From positions 755,001 to 819,000 of the forward strand of contig NZ_CP089985.1 of the NCBI RefSeq assembly GCF_021390155.1: DNA of 64,000 bases. Reading direction: 5' to 3'. The DNA comes from Pseudomonas sp. HN11. GTDB taxonomy: Bacteria; Pseudomonadota; Gammaproteobacteria; Pseudomonadales; Pseudomonadaceae. This document shows positions 9,483 to 17,613 of this stretch, piece after piece; the first letter of the stretch is position 1, and each line of letters begins with the position of its first letter. Under the pieces are notes generated by a model. That model worked only from the letters and a program-made list of their open reading frames with translations. It made no database searches and was not told where the DNA came from. Both the position numbers and the translations under genes were made by a program.

Positions 9483-10749
9483 AAGGAGTGCTCGCAGAAT
9501 TCTCGGCGGAGTCGGTGCTGGCCGGGAGCAGGGCGAATGAGCGCAGGCTGACCTGGTGCTCGGTTGTGTGGTAATCGCGGCGTTCCAGGCGTTCACGCTT
9601 GAAGCGTTTTTCACGGGACAGACGCGAGAACCAGTACAGCAATTCGTCAGTAGCGCCGTCCGGCTCCTGCTCCAGCAGCCAGGTCATCAAGTCCGGCATC
9701 GGCAGTGCGTCTTCGCAGCGTTCGAGCATCTCCTTGACCGTGCGCGGTGCGCGCTGGGCGTCGCCCTTGTGGGACTTGTGCGCCTTGGGGAAACGCGCCG
9801 GTTTCGGTTCGAAATTCGCCAGAGCGTACACATAGGCTTCGACCTGGCTGGCACTGCCGAGGAAAGTGCTTTGCGGCCGAGTGAACATCGGCATCGCCGC
9901 TTGCGGCACCGCGTCCAGGCCCTTGCGGCGAATCGCCGACAACGCCAGCGCCGCGCCACGGGTCACAGCGTTGTGCCGGCGCGCTTCTTCACGCAGCGGC
10001 AGCAGCAGTTCCCGCGCATGACGCAAGGTCAGCTGGGCGCTGGTCTGCATTTCGAGGATGCGTGCGTGGGTGCGCAGCAGCATGTCGTCGTCCACCAAGT
10101 GGCCGAGACGCTGCTGCTCGGTGAGCATGCGCAGCAGCACATTCTCCACCTTGCGCACGCCTTGTTCGAAGGCGCCGTCGGCGTTCACCAGCTGGATCAT
10201 CGGTTCGACGTATTCGTCCCAGGTCGCCAGGACCTCGGCGTACCGCTGACGCAACGGGATCTGCCGGTCGCTGGTCTTGGCCCGGTCGGCCACGGCGGCG
10301 AGGGCCTGTTCGTCATTGGCGAGTTTTTTCAGCACGTCCCGTACGCGCATGTCGAGCAGGCGCAGCTGGCGGGCCAGGTCGTGGCCATCACGAATGTCGA
10401 ACGCGTCCTGGATATAACCGGCCAGGCGCTCGAGGTGGCGCAGGTAGGCTTCGATTTCCAGGCACAGGCCAAGCCGGTGCTCCTTGCGAAGATAGGCCAG
10501 GAAGTCGTGGATCTGTGCGTTGAGCTCGAAACGGTTCGGGCTTTTGGCGACAGGCACCAGGATATCCAGGCGAATCCATACGTCCAGCAGGCTGGTGATG
10601 TCCTGGGGTGTGCTGTCCAGTTGTTGGGCCGCCAGCTGCGCGCGCAACTCGCCCAGGCTCAAAGTGCCTTGGTCGAAGTGTTCGCACAGTGGCTCAAGCA
10701 GGGCCCAGTGTTCGGCGAGGGCGCGCAAGACGCGCTTGGGTTCGATCAT
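9472..10749 (-). CDS. mksF: MksF, kleisin subunit of MksBEF condensin
   Basis: 425 residues, mostly helical, first gene of the mksFEB operon. The N-terminal part (about 1-110) has the winged-helix look of MukF-type kleisins, the centre (about 115-290) is heptad-rich, and the C-terminal region carries basic motifs (FSRLSREKRFKRERLERRDY). MksF closes the MksB ring and carries MksE. It is transcribed away from holD, with 148 bp of shared promoter region between them. Confidence 0.88.
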   Translation of the reverse strand: MIEPKRVLRALAEHWALLEPLCEHFDQGTLSLGELRAQLAAQQLDSTPQDITSLLDVWIRLDILVPVAKSPNRFELNAQIHDFLAYLRKEHRLGLCLEIEAYLRHLERLAGYIQDAFDIRDGHDLARQLRLLDMRVRDVLKKLANDEQALAAVADRAKTSDRQIPLRQRYAEVLATWDEYVEPMIQLVNADGAFEQGVRKVENVLLRMLTEQQRLGHLVDDDMLLRTHARILEMQTSAQLTLRHARELLLPLREEARRHNAVTRGAALALSAIRRKGLDAVPQAAMPMFTRPQSTFLGSASQVEAYVYALANFEPKPARFPKAHKSHKGDAQRAPRTVKEMLERCEDALPMPDLMTWLLEQEPDGATDELLYWFSRLSREKRFKRERLERRDYHTTEHQVSLRSFALLPASTDSAENSASTPYAS

Positions 10750-10897
10750 CGGAATGGCCGGCTGGTTTGCGATTAAAAGTCGCGATTGTACTGCATCGGA
10801 CGCGGGATTTATCCACAGCCGGTCAGTGCGCAGTGGGCGATTGTTGCCGAACAGCGGTAGAATCCCCGCTCTTTAGTTATCCACAAGTGGCCGAGCT

Positions 10898-11683
10898 GTG
10901 CTTATCGAGTCCCGACGTCGCGCTTACTTGACCGCCATGCAGGTGGTCAACTGGCTGCCCCGCACCGAACTGCCGTTTGCCGCGCCGTCGCGGCCCGAGC
11001 TGTTGCAGACGCTTGAGCCCTATGAGGCGTTTGAGTCGTCGGGCGAGGAGGCGGCCGCGCCGGTGGCGGTGGTCAAGCCTGTGCGTGAAGCACGCCCGGT
11101 TGTTGAACGGGCGAAGGTCGACGTACCGCGTCCGTCGCCGGTGGTCAAAGCGGCCAAGGTGGTGGAAGAGGCCGCCCCGGTGGTCAAGGCCCCGGTGGTT
11201 CCACCACCGCGCTTCGCCCTGCAATTACTGCGGGCTGGGCGCTGCCTGCTGCTGGTGGAATTGCCCACCGGCGAACCTTTCCAGACCCGCGACCCTGCTT
11301 ACATGCTGCTCAAGGACATGCTACGCGCCGCCGGCCTCCCCGACAGCCCGCAAATCGTCGGCGACCCGGTGCGCTGGCCGCTCTTGGTGCGCGGCAACAT
11401 GGACCAGGGCCCGGAGGCTGCACGGGATTTTGTGCAGGGTTTTGTTTCGGCGCGCCTGGAAGACGAACCCTGCGTGTGCCTGTGGCTGATCGGCCTGCCC
11501 GCTGTGCGTTTTGCCGGCGAAGCCAATGCCGAAGCCTGGTACCGAGAACTGCAGGTCGAAGGCCTGGGCTCGGTATGGGCCCTGCCGGGCCTGGAATTAT
11601 TAATGGAAGAGCCACAGCGTAAGGCTGATGTCTGGCAAGCCATGCGCCGGCTGATGGCGCGTTGGAAAACAACCGATGAGTGA
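10898..11683 (+). CDS. holD: DNA polymerase III psi subunit (HolD), pseudomonad type
   Basis: 261 residues from a GTG start; the ATG at 10937 (14th codon) is an alternative. A conserved N-terminal stretch (AYLTAMQVVNWLPRTELPFA) is followed by a low-complexity Pro/Val/Ala/Lys linker (about 45-105) and a C-terminal domain. Pseudomonad psi is very diverged and was identified biochemically; as I recall, the P. aeruginosa gene lies immediately upstream of rimI, exactly as here. Psi links the clamp loader to chi and SSB. The 8-bp overlap with rimI also matches the holD-rimI pair in E. coli. Confidence 0.8.
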   Translation: MLIESRRRAYLTAMQVVNWLPRTELPFAAPSRPELLQTLEPYEAFESSGEEAAAPVAVVKPVREARPVVERAKVDVPRPSPVVKAAKVVEEAAPVVKAPVVPPPRFALQLLRAGRCLLLVELPTGEPFQTRDPAYMLLKDMLRAAGLPDSPQIVGDPVRWPLLVRGNMDQGPEAARDFVQGFVSARLEDEPCVCLWLIGLPAVRFAGEANAEAWYRELQVEGLGSVWALPGLELLMEEPQRKADVWQAMRRLMARWKTTDE

Positions 11684-12128
11684 GGCTTTATCCTTCCGCC
11701 CGATGACCGAGGCCGACCTCGACGCGGTGCTGAAAATCGAATACGCGGCATTCAGCCACCCCTGGACCCGTGGAATCTTTCTCGACGGGCTGGGCAAATA
11801 CCAGATCTGGCTGATGTTCGAAGGTGAGCAGCAGGTGGGGCACGGCGTGGTGCAGATCATCCTCGACGAGGCGCATCTGCTGAACATTACCGTCAAGCCG
11901 GAAAGCCAGGGCCGCGGCCTTGGCCTGGCACTGCTTGAGCACCTGATGTCCCGCGCTTATGCCGCCAGTGCGCGTGAGTGCTTCCTGGAGGTACGCGACA
12001 GCAATACCGGCGCGTTCCGCCTGTATGAACGTTATGGTTTCAACGAAATCGGCCGTCGGCGGGATTATTACCCCGCCGTGGGTGGGCGCGAAGATGCGGT
12101 CGTCATGGCCTGCACCTTAGTGGATTAA
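11676..12128 (+). CDS. rimI: RimI, ribosomal protein S18 alanine N-acetyltransferase
   Basis: 150 residues, a single GNAT domain. The acetyl-CoA binding motif A is clear (VKPESQGRGLGLALLEHLM, about residues 73-91), followed by ECFLEVRDSNTGAFRLYERYGF, the RimI hallmark. It acetylates the N-terminus of S18 in enteric bacteria and probably other targets here. It overlaps holD by 8 bp. Confidence 0.95.
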   Translation: MSEALSFRPMTEADLDAVLKIEYAAFSHPWTRGIFLDGLGKYQIWLMFEGEQQVGHGVVQIILDEAHLLNITVKPESQGRGLGLALLEHLMSRAYAASARECFLEVRDSNTGAFRLYERYGFNEIGRRRDYYPAVGGREDAVVMACTLVD

Positions 12129-12138
12129 CTGCAACTCC

Positions 12139-12209
12139 AAATGGGGGAGCGGGCCTGCTCTGGAAAAATGGTTTGAAGAAAACCATCAAGACAGTTGCTC
12201 CCACATTTT
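12139..12209. repeat. Degenerate REP doublet
   Basis: Inverted arms AAATGGGGGAGCGGGC (12139-12154) and GTTGCTCCCACATTTT (12194-12209) flank an inner AT-rich hairpin (ATGGTTTGAAGAAAACCAT). This fits a decayed copy of the REP family seen at 4470 and 59489. It lies between the convergent rimI and the acidic protein gene and may act as a transcript end. Confidence 0.65.
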
Positions 12210-12222
12210 GAATCGCGCTTTT

Positions 12223-12627
12223 TCAGCGGTTGCCGTCAACGGGATCAAAGTCGGCCAATTCGGCCTCATCCAACCCATTTCCGCCGCCAATCTCATCCTC
12301 GTCCACGATACTCAAGTCGTAATCCGCCGGTTGGTCTTCACCTTCCTCCCGAGCATCCCGCGCGCCATCTTCATGTATCAGCGTTTCCGGGCTCATATCA
12401 TCATCCGTCGACTCATGATCTGCCGTCGAAGCCCCGGTCAGTCCGGCTTCGCGCACCCGTTCGTCGGGCATCAGGTGTTCACGTTCACGACGCGCAATCT
12501 CGTCACCAATCTCCGCCGTAGGCTCTTTCTCGTCAAAATCCAGCTCGCGCATCGAACCCATGCGATCTTCGTTATCATCAATGGGTTCAGGCTGTGTAGC
12601 GCCGTAGGGACGTCGTGATTCAGTCAT
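12223..12627 (-). CDS. Small acidic protein of unknown function
   Basis: 134 residues, very rich in Asp and Glu, with no hydrophobic segment and little predicted order: MTESRRPYGATQPEPIDDNE... to ...AELADFDPVDGNR. The ATG at 12627 follows GAGGA by six bases; an in-frame TTG two codons upstream is less likely. It sits between rimI and the carbonic anhydrase gene, where other pseudomonads carry a similar small gene as I recall. I do not recognise a domain. The composition suggests a disordered cytoplasmic protein. Confidence 0.75.
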   Translation of the reverse strand: MTESRRPYGATQPEPIDDNEDRMGSMRELDFDEKEPTAEIGDEIARREREHLMPDERVREAGLTGASTADHESTDDDMSPETLIHEDGARDAREEGEDQPADYDLSIVDEDEIGGGNGLDEAELADFDPVDGNR

Positions 12628-12766
12628 GGCCAATCCTCATACTGTGGGGCTTATAGTGTGTGGACAGGCTCGGCTCCCCAAAGATTCAAGCTAATTTGCG
12701 CGTCGCGTGACCTGGACGAAGGGTTGTCAGTCACAAAACTGCGCATCATTCCTGAGGCTTTCCCTG

Positions 12767-13411
12767 ATGAACGAACTACAAGACCTGCTTGATAACAACG
12801 AACGCTGGGCGGACGCGATCAAACAGGAAGATCCCGAATTCTTCGCCAAGCTCGCCCGCCAGCAAACCCCGGAATACCTGTGGATCGGCTGTTCCGACGC
12901 CCGCGTGCCGGCCAACGAGATCGTCGGCATGCTGCCGGGTGATCTGTTCGTGCACCGTAACGTGGCCAACGTAGTGTTGCACACCGACCTCAACTGCCTG
13001 TCGGTGATCCAGTACGCAGTGGACGTGCTCAAGGTCAAACACATCCTTGTCACCGGCCACTATGGCTGCGGCGGCGTCCGTGCTTCGATGCAGGATCGGC
13101 AGTTCGGCCTGATCGACGGCTGGCTGCGCACCATTCGTGATCTTTATTACGAAAACCGTGACGTGCTGGCCCAATTGCCGACCGAAGAAGAGCGCGTTGA
13201 CCGCATGTGCGAGTTGAATGTGATCCAGCAAGTGGCCAACGTCGGTCACACCAGCATTGTGCAAAACGCCTGGCACCGTGGGCAAAGCCTGTCTATCCAT
13301 GGCTGCATCTATGGCATCAAGGATGGTCGCTGGAAGAGCTTGAACACCACCATCAGTGGCTTTGAGCAGTTGCCACCGCAGTATCGTCTGCGGCCGTTGG
13401 GCGAAGCCTAA
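12767..13411 (+). CDS. can: Beta-class carbonic anhydrase
   Basis: 214 residues from the ATG at 12767, preceded by a GAGG site; the reading frame extends 20 codons upstream without family similarity. Zinc ligands of the beta class are in place: C42 and the D44/R46 pair in GCSDAR, H98 and C101 in GHYGCGG. It converts CO2 and bicarbonate, supplying bicarbonate for carboxylases. The stop overlaps the convergent SET-domain gene by 4 bp. Confidence 0.96.
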   Translation: MNELQDLLDNNERWADAIKQEDPEFFAKLARQQTPEYLWIGCSDARVPANEIVGMLPGDLFVHRNVANVVLHTDLNCLSVIQYAVDVLKVKHILVTGHYGCGGVRASMQDRQFGLIDGWLRTIRDLYYENRDVLAQLPTEEERVDRMCELNVIQQVANVGHTSIVQNAWHRGQSLSIHGCIYGIKDGRWKSLNTTISGFEQLPPQYRLRPLGEA

Positions 13412-13932
13412 GCGCCGCCGGGGCTGCACTTCTGTTCCAGGAAGCGCAGCCCCTCTGTGTTGATCTGTTCCTTTCTGCCTTTGATCCACCCCCTGCAATT
13501 GGCCGCGCCGCAATGGCAGGGAAATTGGCAGTGCAAGCAGTCGAAGGTCAAGGCGAGGTCGAGCGTGATCCAGGTACCGGCGGTGATTGCTACCACCGTC
13601 CAAAGCTCTAAATAGTCAGTGTCGGCGCAAGTGTTTGGAGCGCACGAGTGACGGATCAGGCCCATGAACCATCGGTCATACAGGTAAATGCGCGAAGAAA
13701 TTTGAAACGCATGTTGACCCGGTTCACTCAGCGCATAGCCGGATAACTTGGCAATACACGTTCGGCTTTCAAAGTTGACGCGAGCCTTGATGCCTATGGA
13801 ATCACCTTCTCGGTTGCGAACCACTTGAAACTCACGGTTCGAGGGGTAACCGCGTGCAAAGGATTGGCTCGCGAAAGGGTAAAAACAGTCATTCACAGGG
13901 GTCTTAGCCTTATCCTTGGCTTGAGTTTTCAT
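13408..13932 (-). CDS. SET-domain protein (possible protein-lysine methyltransferase)
   Basis: 174 residues with a good ribosome site (AAGGAGA) before the ATG. It shows SET-domain motifs: GLIRHSCAPNT (the NHSxxPN motif with R for N) around residue 92, then AGTWITLDLALTF, and a C-terminal cysteine cluster (CHCGAANCRGW) resembling the post-SET zinc site of eukaryotic enzymes and some bacterial homologues. The tyrosine usually found in the D-Y position after the NHS motif seems to be Leu here (ITLDLAL), so activity is uncertain. Convergent with can. Confidence 0.75.
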   Translation of the reverse strand: MKTQAKDKAKTPVNDCFYPFASQSFARGYPSNREFQVVRNREGDSIGIKARVNFESRTCIAKLSGYALSEPGQHAFQISSRIYLYDRWFMGLIRHSCAPNTCADTDYLELWTVVAITAGTWITLDLALTFDCLHCQFPCHCGAANCRGWIKGRKEQINTEGLRFLEQKCSPGGA

Positions 13933-14027
13933 AACTCTCCTTGGCTAGGCTGCATCGACCTGCGAGTGGTGTCTGACTACCAGTCTTGCAGCGGGTGGTC
14001 GAGGCTCAAGACTCGCTGAACATGGGG

Positions 14028-14072
14028 CCGATTTCTACTGTGAATGTTGACAGTAGAAATCGGTCTTTTTTT
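14028..14072 (+). terminator. Strong plus-strand terminator hairpin without an obvious gene upstream
   Basis: A perfect 14-bp stem (CCGATTTCTACTGT / ACAGTAGAAATCGG), 8-nt loop, then TCTTTTTTT. The U-tract is only on the plus strand. The nearest plus-strand gene (can) ends over 600 bp upstream and both adjacent genes are on the minus strand. It could stop read-through from can that is antisense to the SET gene, or end an unannotated small RNA from about 13940. On the minus strand it can only be a 3' hairpin after the 14080 stop. Confidence 0.8.
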
Positions 14073-14079
14073 GTGCGAT

Positions 14080-15249
14080 CTACAGCGCCGGGGCCAGGAT
14101 TGTTGGCGCAGGGGGAGCGGTTTTCAGCTGTTTCAACTGGGCCTTGATGGCGGGTGTGGCGCATTTCGCGTTTGCTTCCTCCGGGGACAGATTCCGTACC
14201 GAGGTATAGAACAACTCACAGGTCTGCTCCTTGCGCGTGACCTGCCAGGTGTTCATGCACGCCTTGAGTAACACGTTTGTGTCGCTCGCCGGTTTCTGCC
14301 CCATTCCGGCCTGCCAGCAGGCGGCGCTCAGGTCCTGACCCATCACTTTCAAGCCGGCCTCGTCGGCTTTCTGCTCGTTGCCGTCATAGGTGTCGGGACT
14401 TGCGGCATACCAGATGTAACTCGGGTGGTTGGCGCCCAGCACCGACACGGTCTGGCCCGCGCTCGGGCTGATCTGCACCAGGCCCAGTACACCCACGGTC
14501 TGCCCGTATTGCTGCTTGATCCAGCTGCGCACCGGCGCGCCGAAGGCCACTATCGGTAAAGCACCTTTGGCGGACAGGCTCAGTTCCTGGACCATGCGCG
14601 TCTGGTAATCGGTGAAGTAGCTGTAGACGGTTTCCAGGTCTTTGCCCGCGTTGGAAGGCGCGGCGATGGGCGCAATATCGATGATGGTCTGGTAAGCCGG
14701 CGTCTCGGTGGCCGGGATGCCATTATCGGTGAGCAGTGTGGCCCAGCGGTCGGTGGTGGCTGACTCCAGGTAATCCTGGGCTTGAGTCAGCGAGTAATCC
14801 GGCGGGAAGTGCAGCAGCTCGATGCTTTTGCGGTTTTCCAGGGCCATGCCCAGCGGCAGGAACAGGTACCAGTTATAGGCCCATTTGCCGTCGCTGTTGA
14901 GTTTGCTGGCGCCTTGATAGGCCAGGTCGGCGGTATTGAGCAACGTCGTCAGGGGCTGGCCATAACTGTCAGGTACACCGCTGAAGGTCGCGGAGACCTG
15001 CCCGTCATGGGTCTTGACGCTGACTTTTGCGCGGCTGTAGCCATCCCGCTGCAGGCTTTGGTTCAGGTAATGCTCGGCGGTCTGCTCCAGCGTCCATGGC
15101 CGAAAGCAGATCACAGTGCAATTGTTGGGGAAGGCAAACAGTTGGGTCACACGCTGCGTGCTCCCCAGCGGTACCTCGATGTCGGCCTGTACGACCGCAC
15201 TGGCCATCAGTGCGGCCAGGGTGAAGGACAGCCTGGTCGGTTTAAACAT
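14080..15249 (-). CDS. Secreted protein of unknown function
   Basis: 389 residues from the ATG at 15249, which has an AAGGAA ribosome site; the frame extends upstream without support. A clear Sec signal peptide (about residues 1-23, FTLAALMASAVVQA then DIE) predicts export. The mature protein has several cysteines (for example NNCTVICF near residue 42, and C-terminal C residues around KACMNTW and QTCELFY) that may form disulfides. I recognise no known domain. It is transcribed behind the Tat-exported phosphoesterase (gap 122 bp), so the two may be one unit acting outside the cytoplasm. Confidence 0.75.
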   Translation of the reverse strand: MFKPTRLSFTLAALMASAVVQADIEVPLGSTQRVTQLFAFPNNCTVICFRPWTLEQTAEHYLNQSLQRDGYSRAKVSVKTHDGQVSATFSGVPDSYGQPLTTLLNTADLAYQGASKLNSDGKWAYNWYLFLPLGMALENRKSIELLHFPPDYSLTQAQDYLESATTDRWATLLTDNGIPATETPAYQTIIDIAPIAAPSNAGKDLETVYSYFTDYQTRMVQELSLSAKGALPIVAFGAPVRSWIKQQYGQTVGVLGLVQISPSAGQTVSVLGANHPSYIWYAASPDTYDGNEQKADEAGLKVMGQDLSAACWQAGMGQKPASDTNVLLKACMNTWQVTRKEQTCELFYTSVRNLSPEEANAKCATPAIKAQLKQLKTAPPAPTILAPAL

Positions 15250-15371
15250 TGTTGTTTCCTTGTCAGCGAAAGCCCGTCTGCGCGGGGTGAAAGCCCACCT
15301 CCACACAGTAGCGGCTGACCAGGAAAACCGCGTGCTAAATCGCCCGACATGTCGCTATTGGATAAGAAAAC

Positions 15372-17072
15372 CTACAGGTTGAACTGTAATGCGTTACTCA
15401 AATCGCCCATCGGCTTCTGGCCGCGGGCGATCATCGCGTCATCTCGCTGCTTGAGGCCGTCCAAGGTCTCCAACTGGAATACGCGGGTGATCAAGCGCAG
15501 GATCGACGCAGTGTCGTACACCGTATGGTCCACCGTGCCTTTGCGCGCGAACGGCGACACCACGATCGCCGGGACACGCGTGCCAGGGCCCCAGCGGTCG
15601 CCCTTGGGCGGCGCCACGTGGTCCCACCAGCCGCCGTTTTCATCAACGGTGACCACCACCACCATGTTTTTCCACTGCGGGCTCTCTTGCAGCACTTTCA
15701 GGGCCCGTGCGATGTGGCGGTCGCCCGAGGCCACGTCGGCGTAGCCTGCGTGCATATTCAGGTTGCCCTGGGGCTTGTAGAACGTCACGGCAGGGAGCTT
15801 GCCCGCCTGGGCATCGGCGAAGAACTTGTTGGTGCTGGACTCATCCCCCAGACCGCCATCGCGCAGGCGCTTGTCACGTTCCGTCCGGTTCTGCGGGCCC
15901 TGCTGCTTGAAGTAGTTGAACGGCTGGTGGTGATACTGGAAGTTGGGGATCTTCGGGATACCGCCTGAATCCTTGAACTGGTCCAAGGTGGCTTGCCACG
16001 CGCCGGCGTACCACGCCCAGTCGACATTCTTTTTCGACAGCTTGTCGCCGATGTGTTCGTGGGTTTGCGGCACCAGCACATTGGGTAGGTCGGGTTTGGA
16101 GTAATCCGGGTTTTCCGGGTCGCGGATCCAGGTCGGCCAGTAAGGCGGCGCCAGGGTGTTCACGGCGTAACCGTCCGGGGTCAAAGCGCTGGGGCCGAAC
16201 TGGGGCGGGCCGGTCATGGCACTGGCTGGGGACTTGTCCAACGGCTTGAGGCGCGGATCGGTGGGGTCGTCGCTTTGCAGCGTGGCGATCTGCGCCTTGG
16301 CCACCGATTGCGCGGCATTCGGGTAAAACGGCGCGGTGGCGCTGATCAGGTACTGGTGGTTGAGGAACGAGCCACCGAATGCGCCCTGGAAGAAGTTATC
16401 GCACAGCACGAACTCTTTGGCGACGTCCCACAGGCGCAGGGCATAACGGGACTGGGCGTAATGGCCCATCACCAGGCCCCCCGAGTCGGCCCAGGCGACG
16501 AAGTTGTCGTTCTTGCCACCGTTGATCTGCATCTGGTTCTGATAGAACACGTGCCACAAGTCGCGGGTGACCAGGCTCAGGGGCAGGTCTTCGGCGTTCG
16601 GACCCTTGAGGGCGAAGGGGGCGTTGGGCAGCTTTTCCTGGAATTGCACTTCGCTCGGGTAGGTCACCCCGTCCACCGTTTGCGGGCCGACTTGCAGCAC
16701 GCCCCCCCAAGTCGGAGGCAGGGTGCTTAGCAGGCTGCCGTCACGGTCACGTTGCTGGGTGTCGGCGGCGGACAGTGCCGACAGCGGTTTCTCCACGCCA
16801 GGGAAATCCGCAAACAGGTTGTTGAAACTACGGTTCTCGGCATAGATCACCACCACGGTTTTCACTTGGTCGTGCAACGCGTTGTCGAGTTCTTGCGGCG
16901 TGAGTGGCCGCTCCGCCGGTTTGCCGGGTGCTTCGCTGGTGTTGCCGCAGGCACTCAGGGTCGCACCGACCCCCAGCACCGCCGCGCCTCCCAGGAAGCG
17001 ACGGCGGCTGGTATCGACCGGCGAGTAGGTTACGGAATCGGGGGTAGGGCGGCCTTCGTGATCGTCGCTCAT
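15372..17072 (-). CDS. Tat-exported phosphoesterase (acid phosphatase / phospholipase C family)
   Basis: About 566 residues from the ATG at 17072; a TTG ten codons upstream is also possible. The N-terminus carries a twin-arginine signal ([18 protein letters not shown]) ending in a lipobox-like LSAC, so it may be a Tat-exported lipoprotein. The core fits the phosphoesterase family of bacterial phospholipase C and AcpA-type acid phosphatases: an [10 protein letters not shown] motif (ENRSFD-like), [22 protein letters not shown], and [12 protein letters not shown] near the C-terminus, which supply metal and nucleophile ligands in this family. The substrate cannot be read from sequence. Confidence 0.85.
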   Translation of the reverse strand: MSDDHEGRPTPDSVTYSPVDTSRRRFLGGAAVLGVGATLSACGNTSEAPGKPAERPLTPQELDNALHDQVKTVVVIYAENRSFNNLFADFPGVEKPLSALSAADTQQRDRDGSLLSTLPPTWGGVLQVGPQTVDGVTYPSEVQFQEKLPNAPFALKGPNAEDLPLSLVTRDLWHVFYQNQMQINGGKNDNFVAWADSGGLVMGHYAQSRYALRLWDVAKEFVLCDNFFQGAFGGSFLNHQYLISATAPFYPNAAQSVAKAQIATLQSDDPTDPRLKPLDKSPASAMTGPPQFGPSALTPDGYAVNTLAPPYWPTWIRDPENPDYSKPDLPNVLVPQTHEHIGDKLSKKNVDWAWYAGAWQATLDQFKDSGGIPKIPNFQYHHQPFNYFKQQGPQNRTERDKRLRDGGLGDESSTNKFFADAQAGKLPAVTFYKPQGNLNMHAGYADVASGDRHIARALKVLQESPQWKNMVVVVTVDENGGWWDHVAPPKGDRWGPGTRVPAIVVSPFARKGTVDHTVYDTASILRLITRVFQLETLDGLKQRDDAMIARGQKPMGDLSNALQFNL

Positions 17073-17166
17073 TGCGGGGGGAGTCCTGGCGAGATGTTGC
17101 AAGATATTTCGCAGGACGGTAGCAATGCAATGTGACGGAACGAAGACAGTGATTTGGATCAGCGGA

Positions 17167-17487
17167 TCACAGCAGGCGCAGAGCCAGTTGGCTCCCCGCG
17201 CGCAAGTACTCCACTTGGGCCATCACTGCATCCTTGACGATGGCCTCGCCCGTGTCGGTCAACTTGCCCTTCTTTGCGTCAACGACACTGGTCTGTAACA
17301 GCTGCATCGCCACGTCGATGGCTTTCTGGAAGGCGGTCACGTTGTTATGCAGGCCGAACTCCTTGATAACCGCCGCCATACGGCGGTCGGCGTCGTCGCG
17401 CAAGGTCCTGTATTCAGTGACCGACACGTTGTCGTCCTTGTAGATATCAGTGATCAGTTCTTCCAGTGATTTGGAGAGGGGCGTCAT
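17167..17487 (-). CDS. Small protein of unknown function
   Basis: 106 residues, mostly helical and soluble ([20 protein letters not shown]...), with an AAGGAAAA ribosome site seven bases before the ATG. It lies 94 bp upstream of the phosphoesterase gene on the same strand. No signal peptide, cysteine motif or known domain is visible. The good start signal and normal codon use argue that it is real. Confidence 0.65.
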   Translation of the reverse strand: MTPLSKSLEELITDIYKDDNVSVTEYRTLRDDADRRMAAVIKEFGLHNNVTAFQKAIDVAMQLLQTSVVDAKKGKLTDTGEAIVKDAVMAQVEYLRAGSQLALRLL

Positions 17488-17613
17488 CGGATTTTCCTTG
17501 ATGTCAGGTGAGGAGGAATCCGAGACAGGTTAATGAAAGGCGTTGATGGGAGGAGTCAGGGGTTGCCGTTGTCTGGAGTAAGACAACCCCACGCGATCAA
17601 TCGGAAGGTGCGT

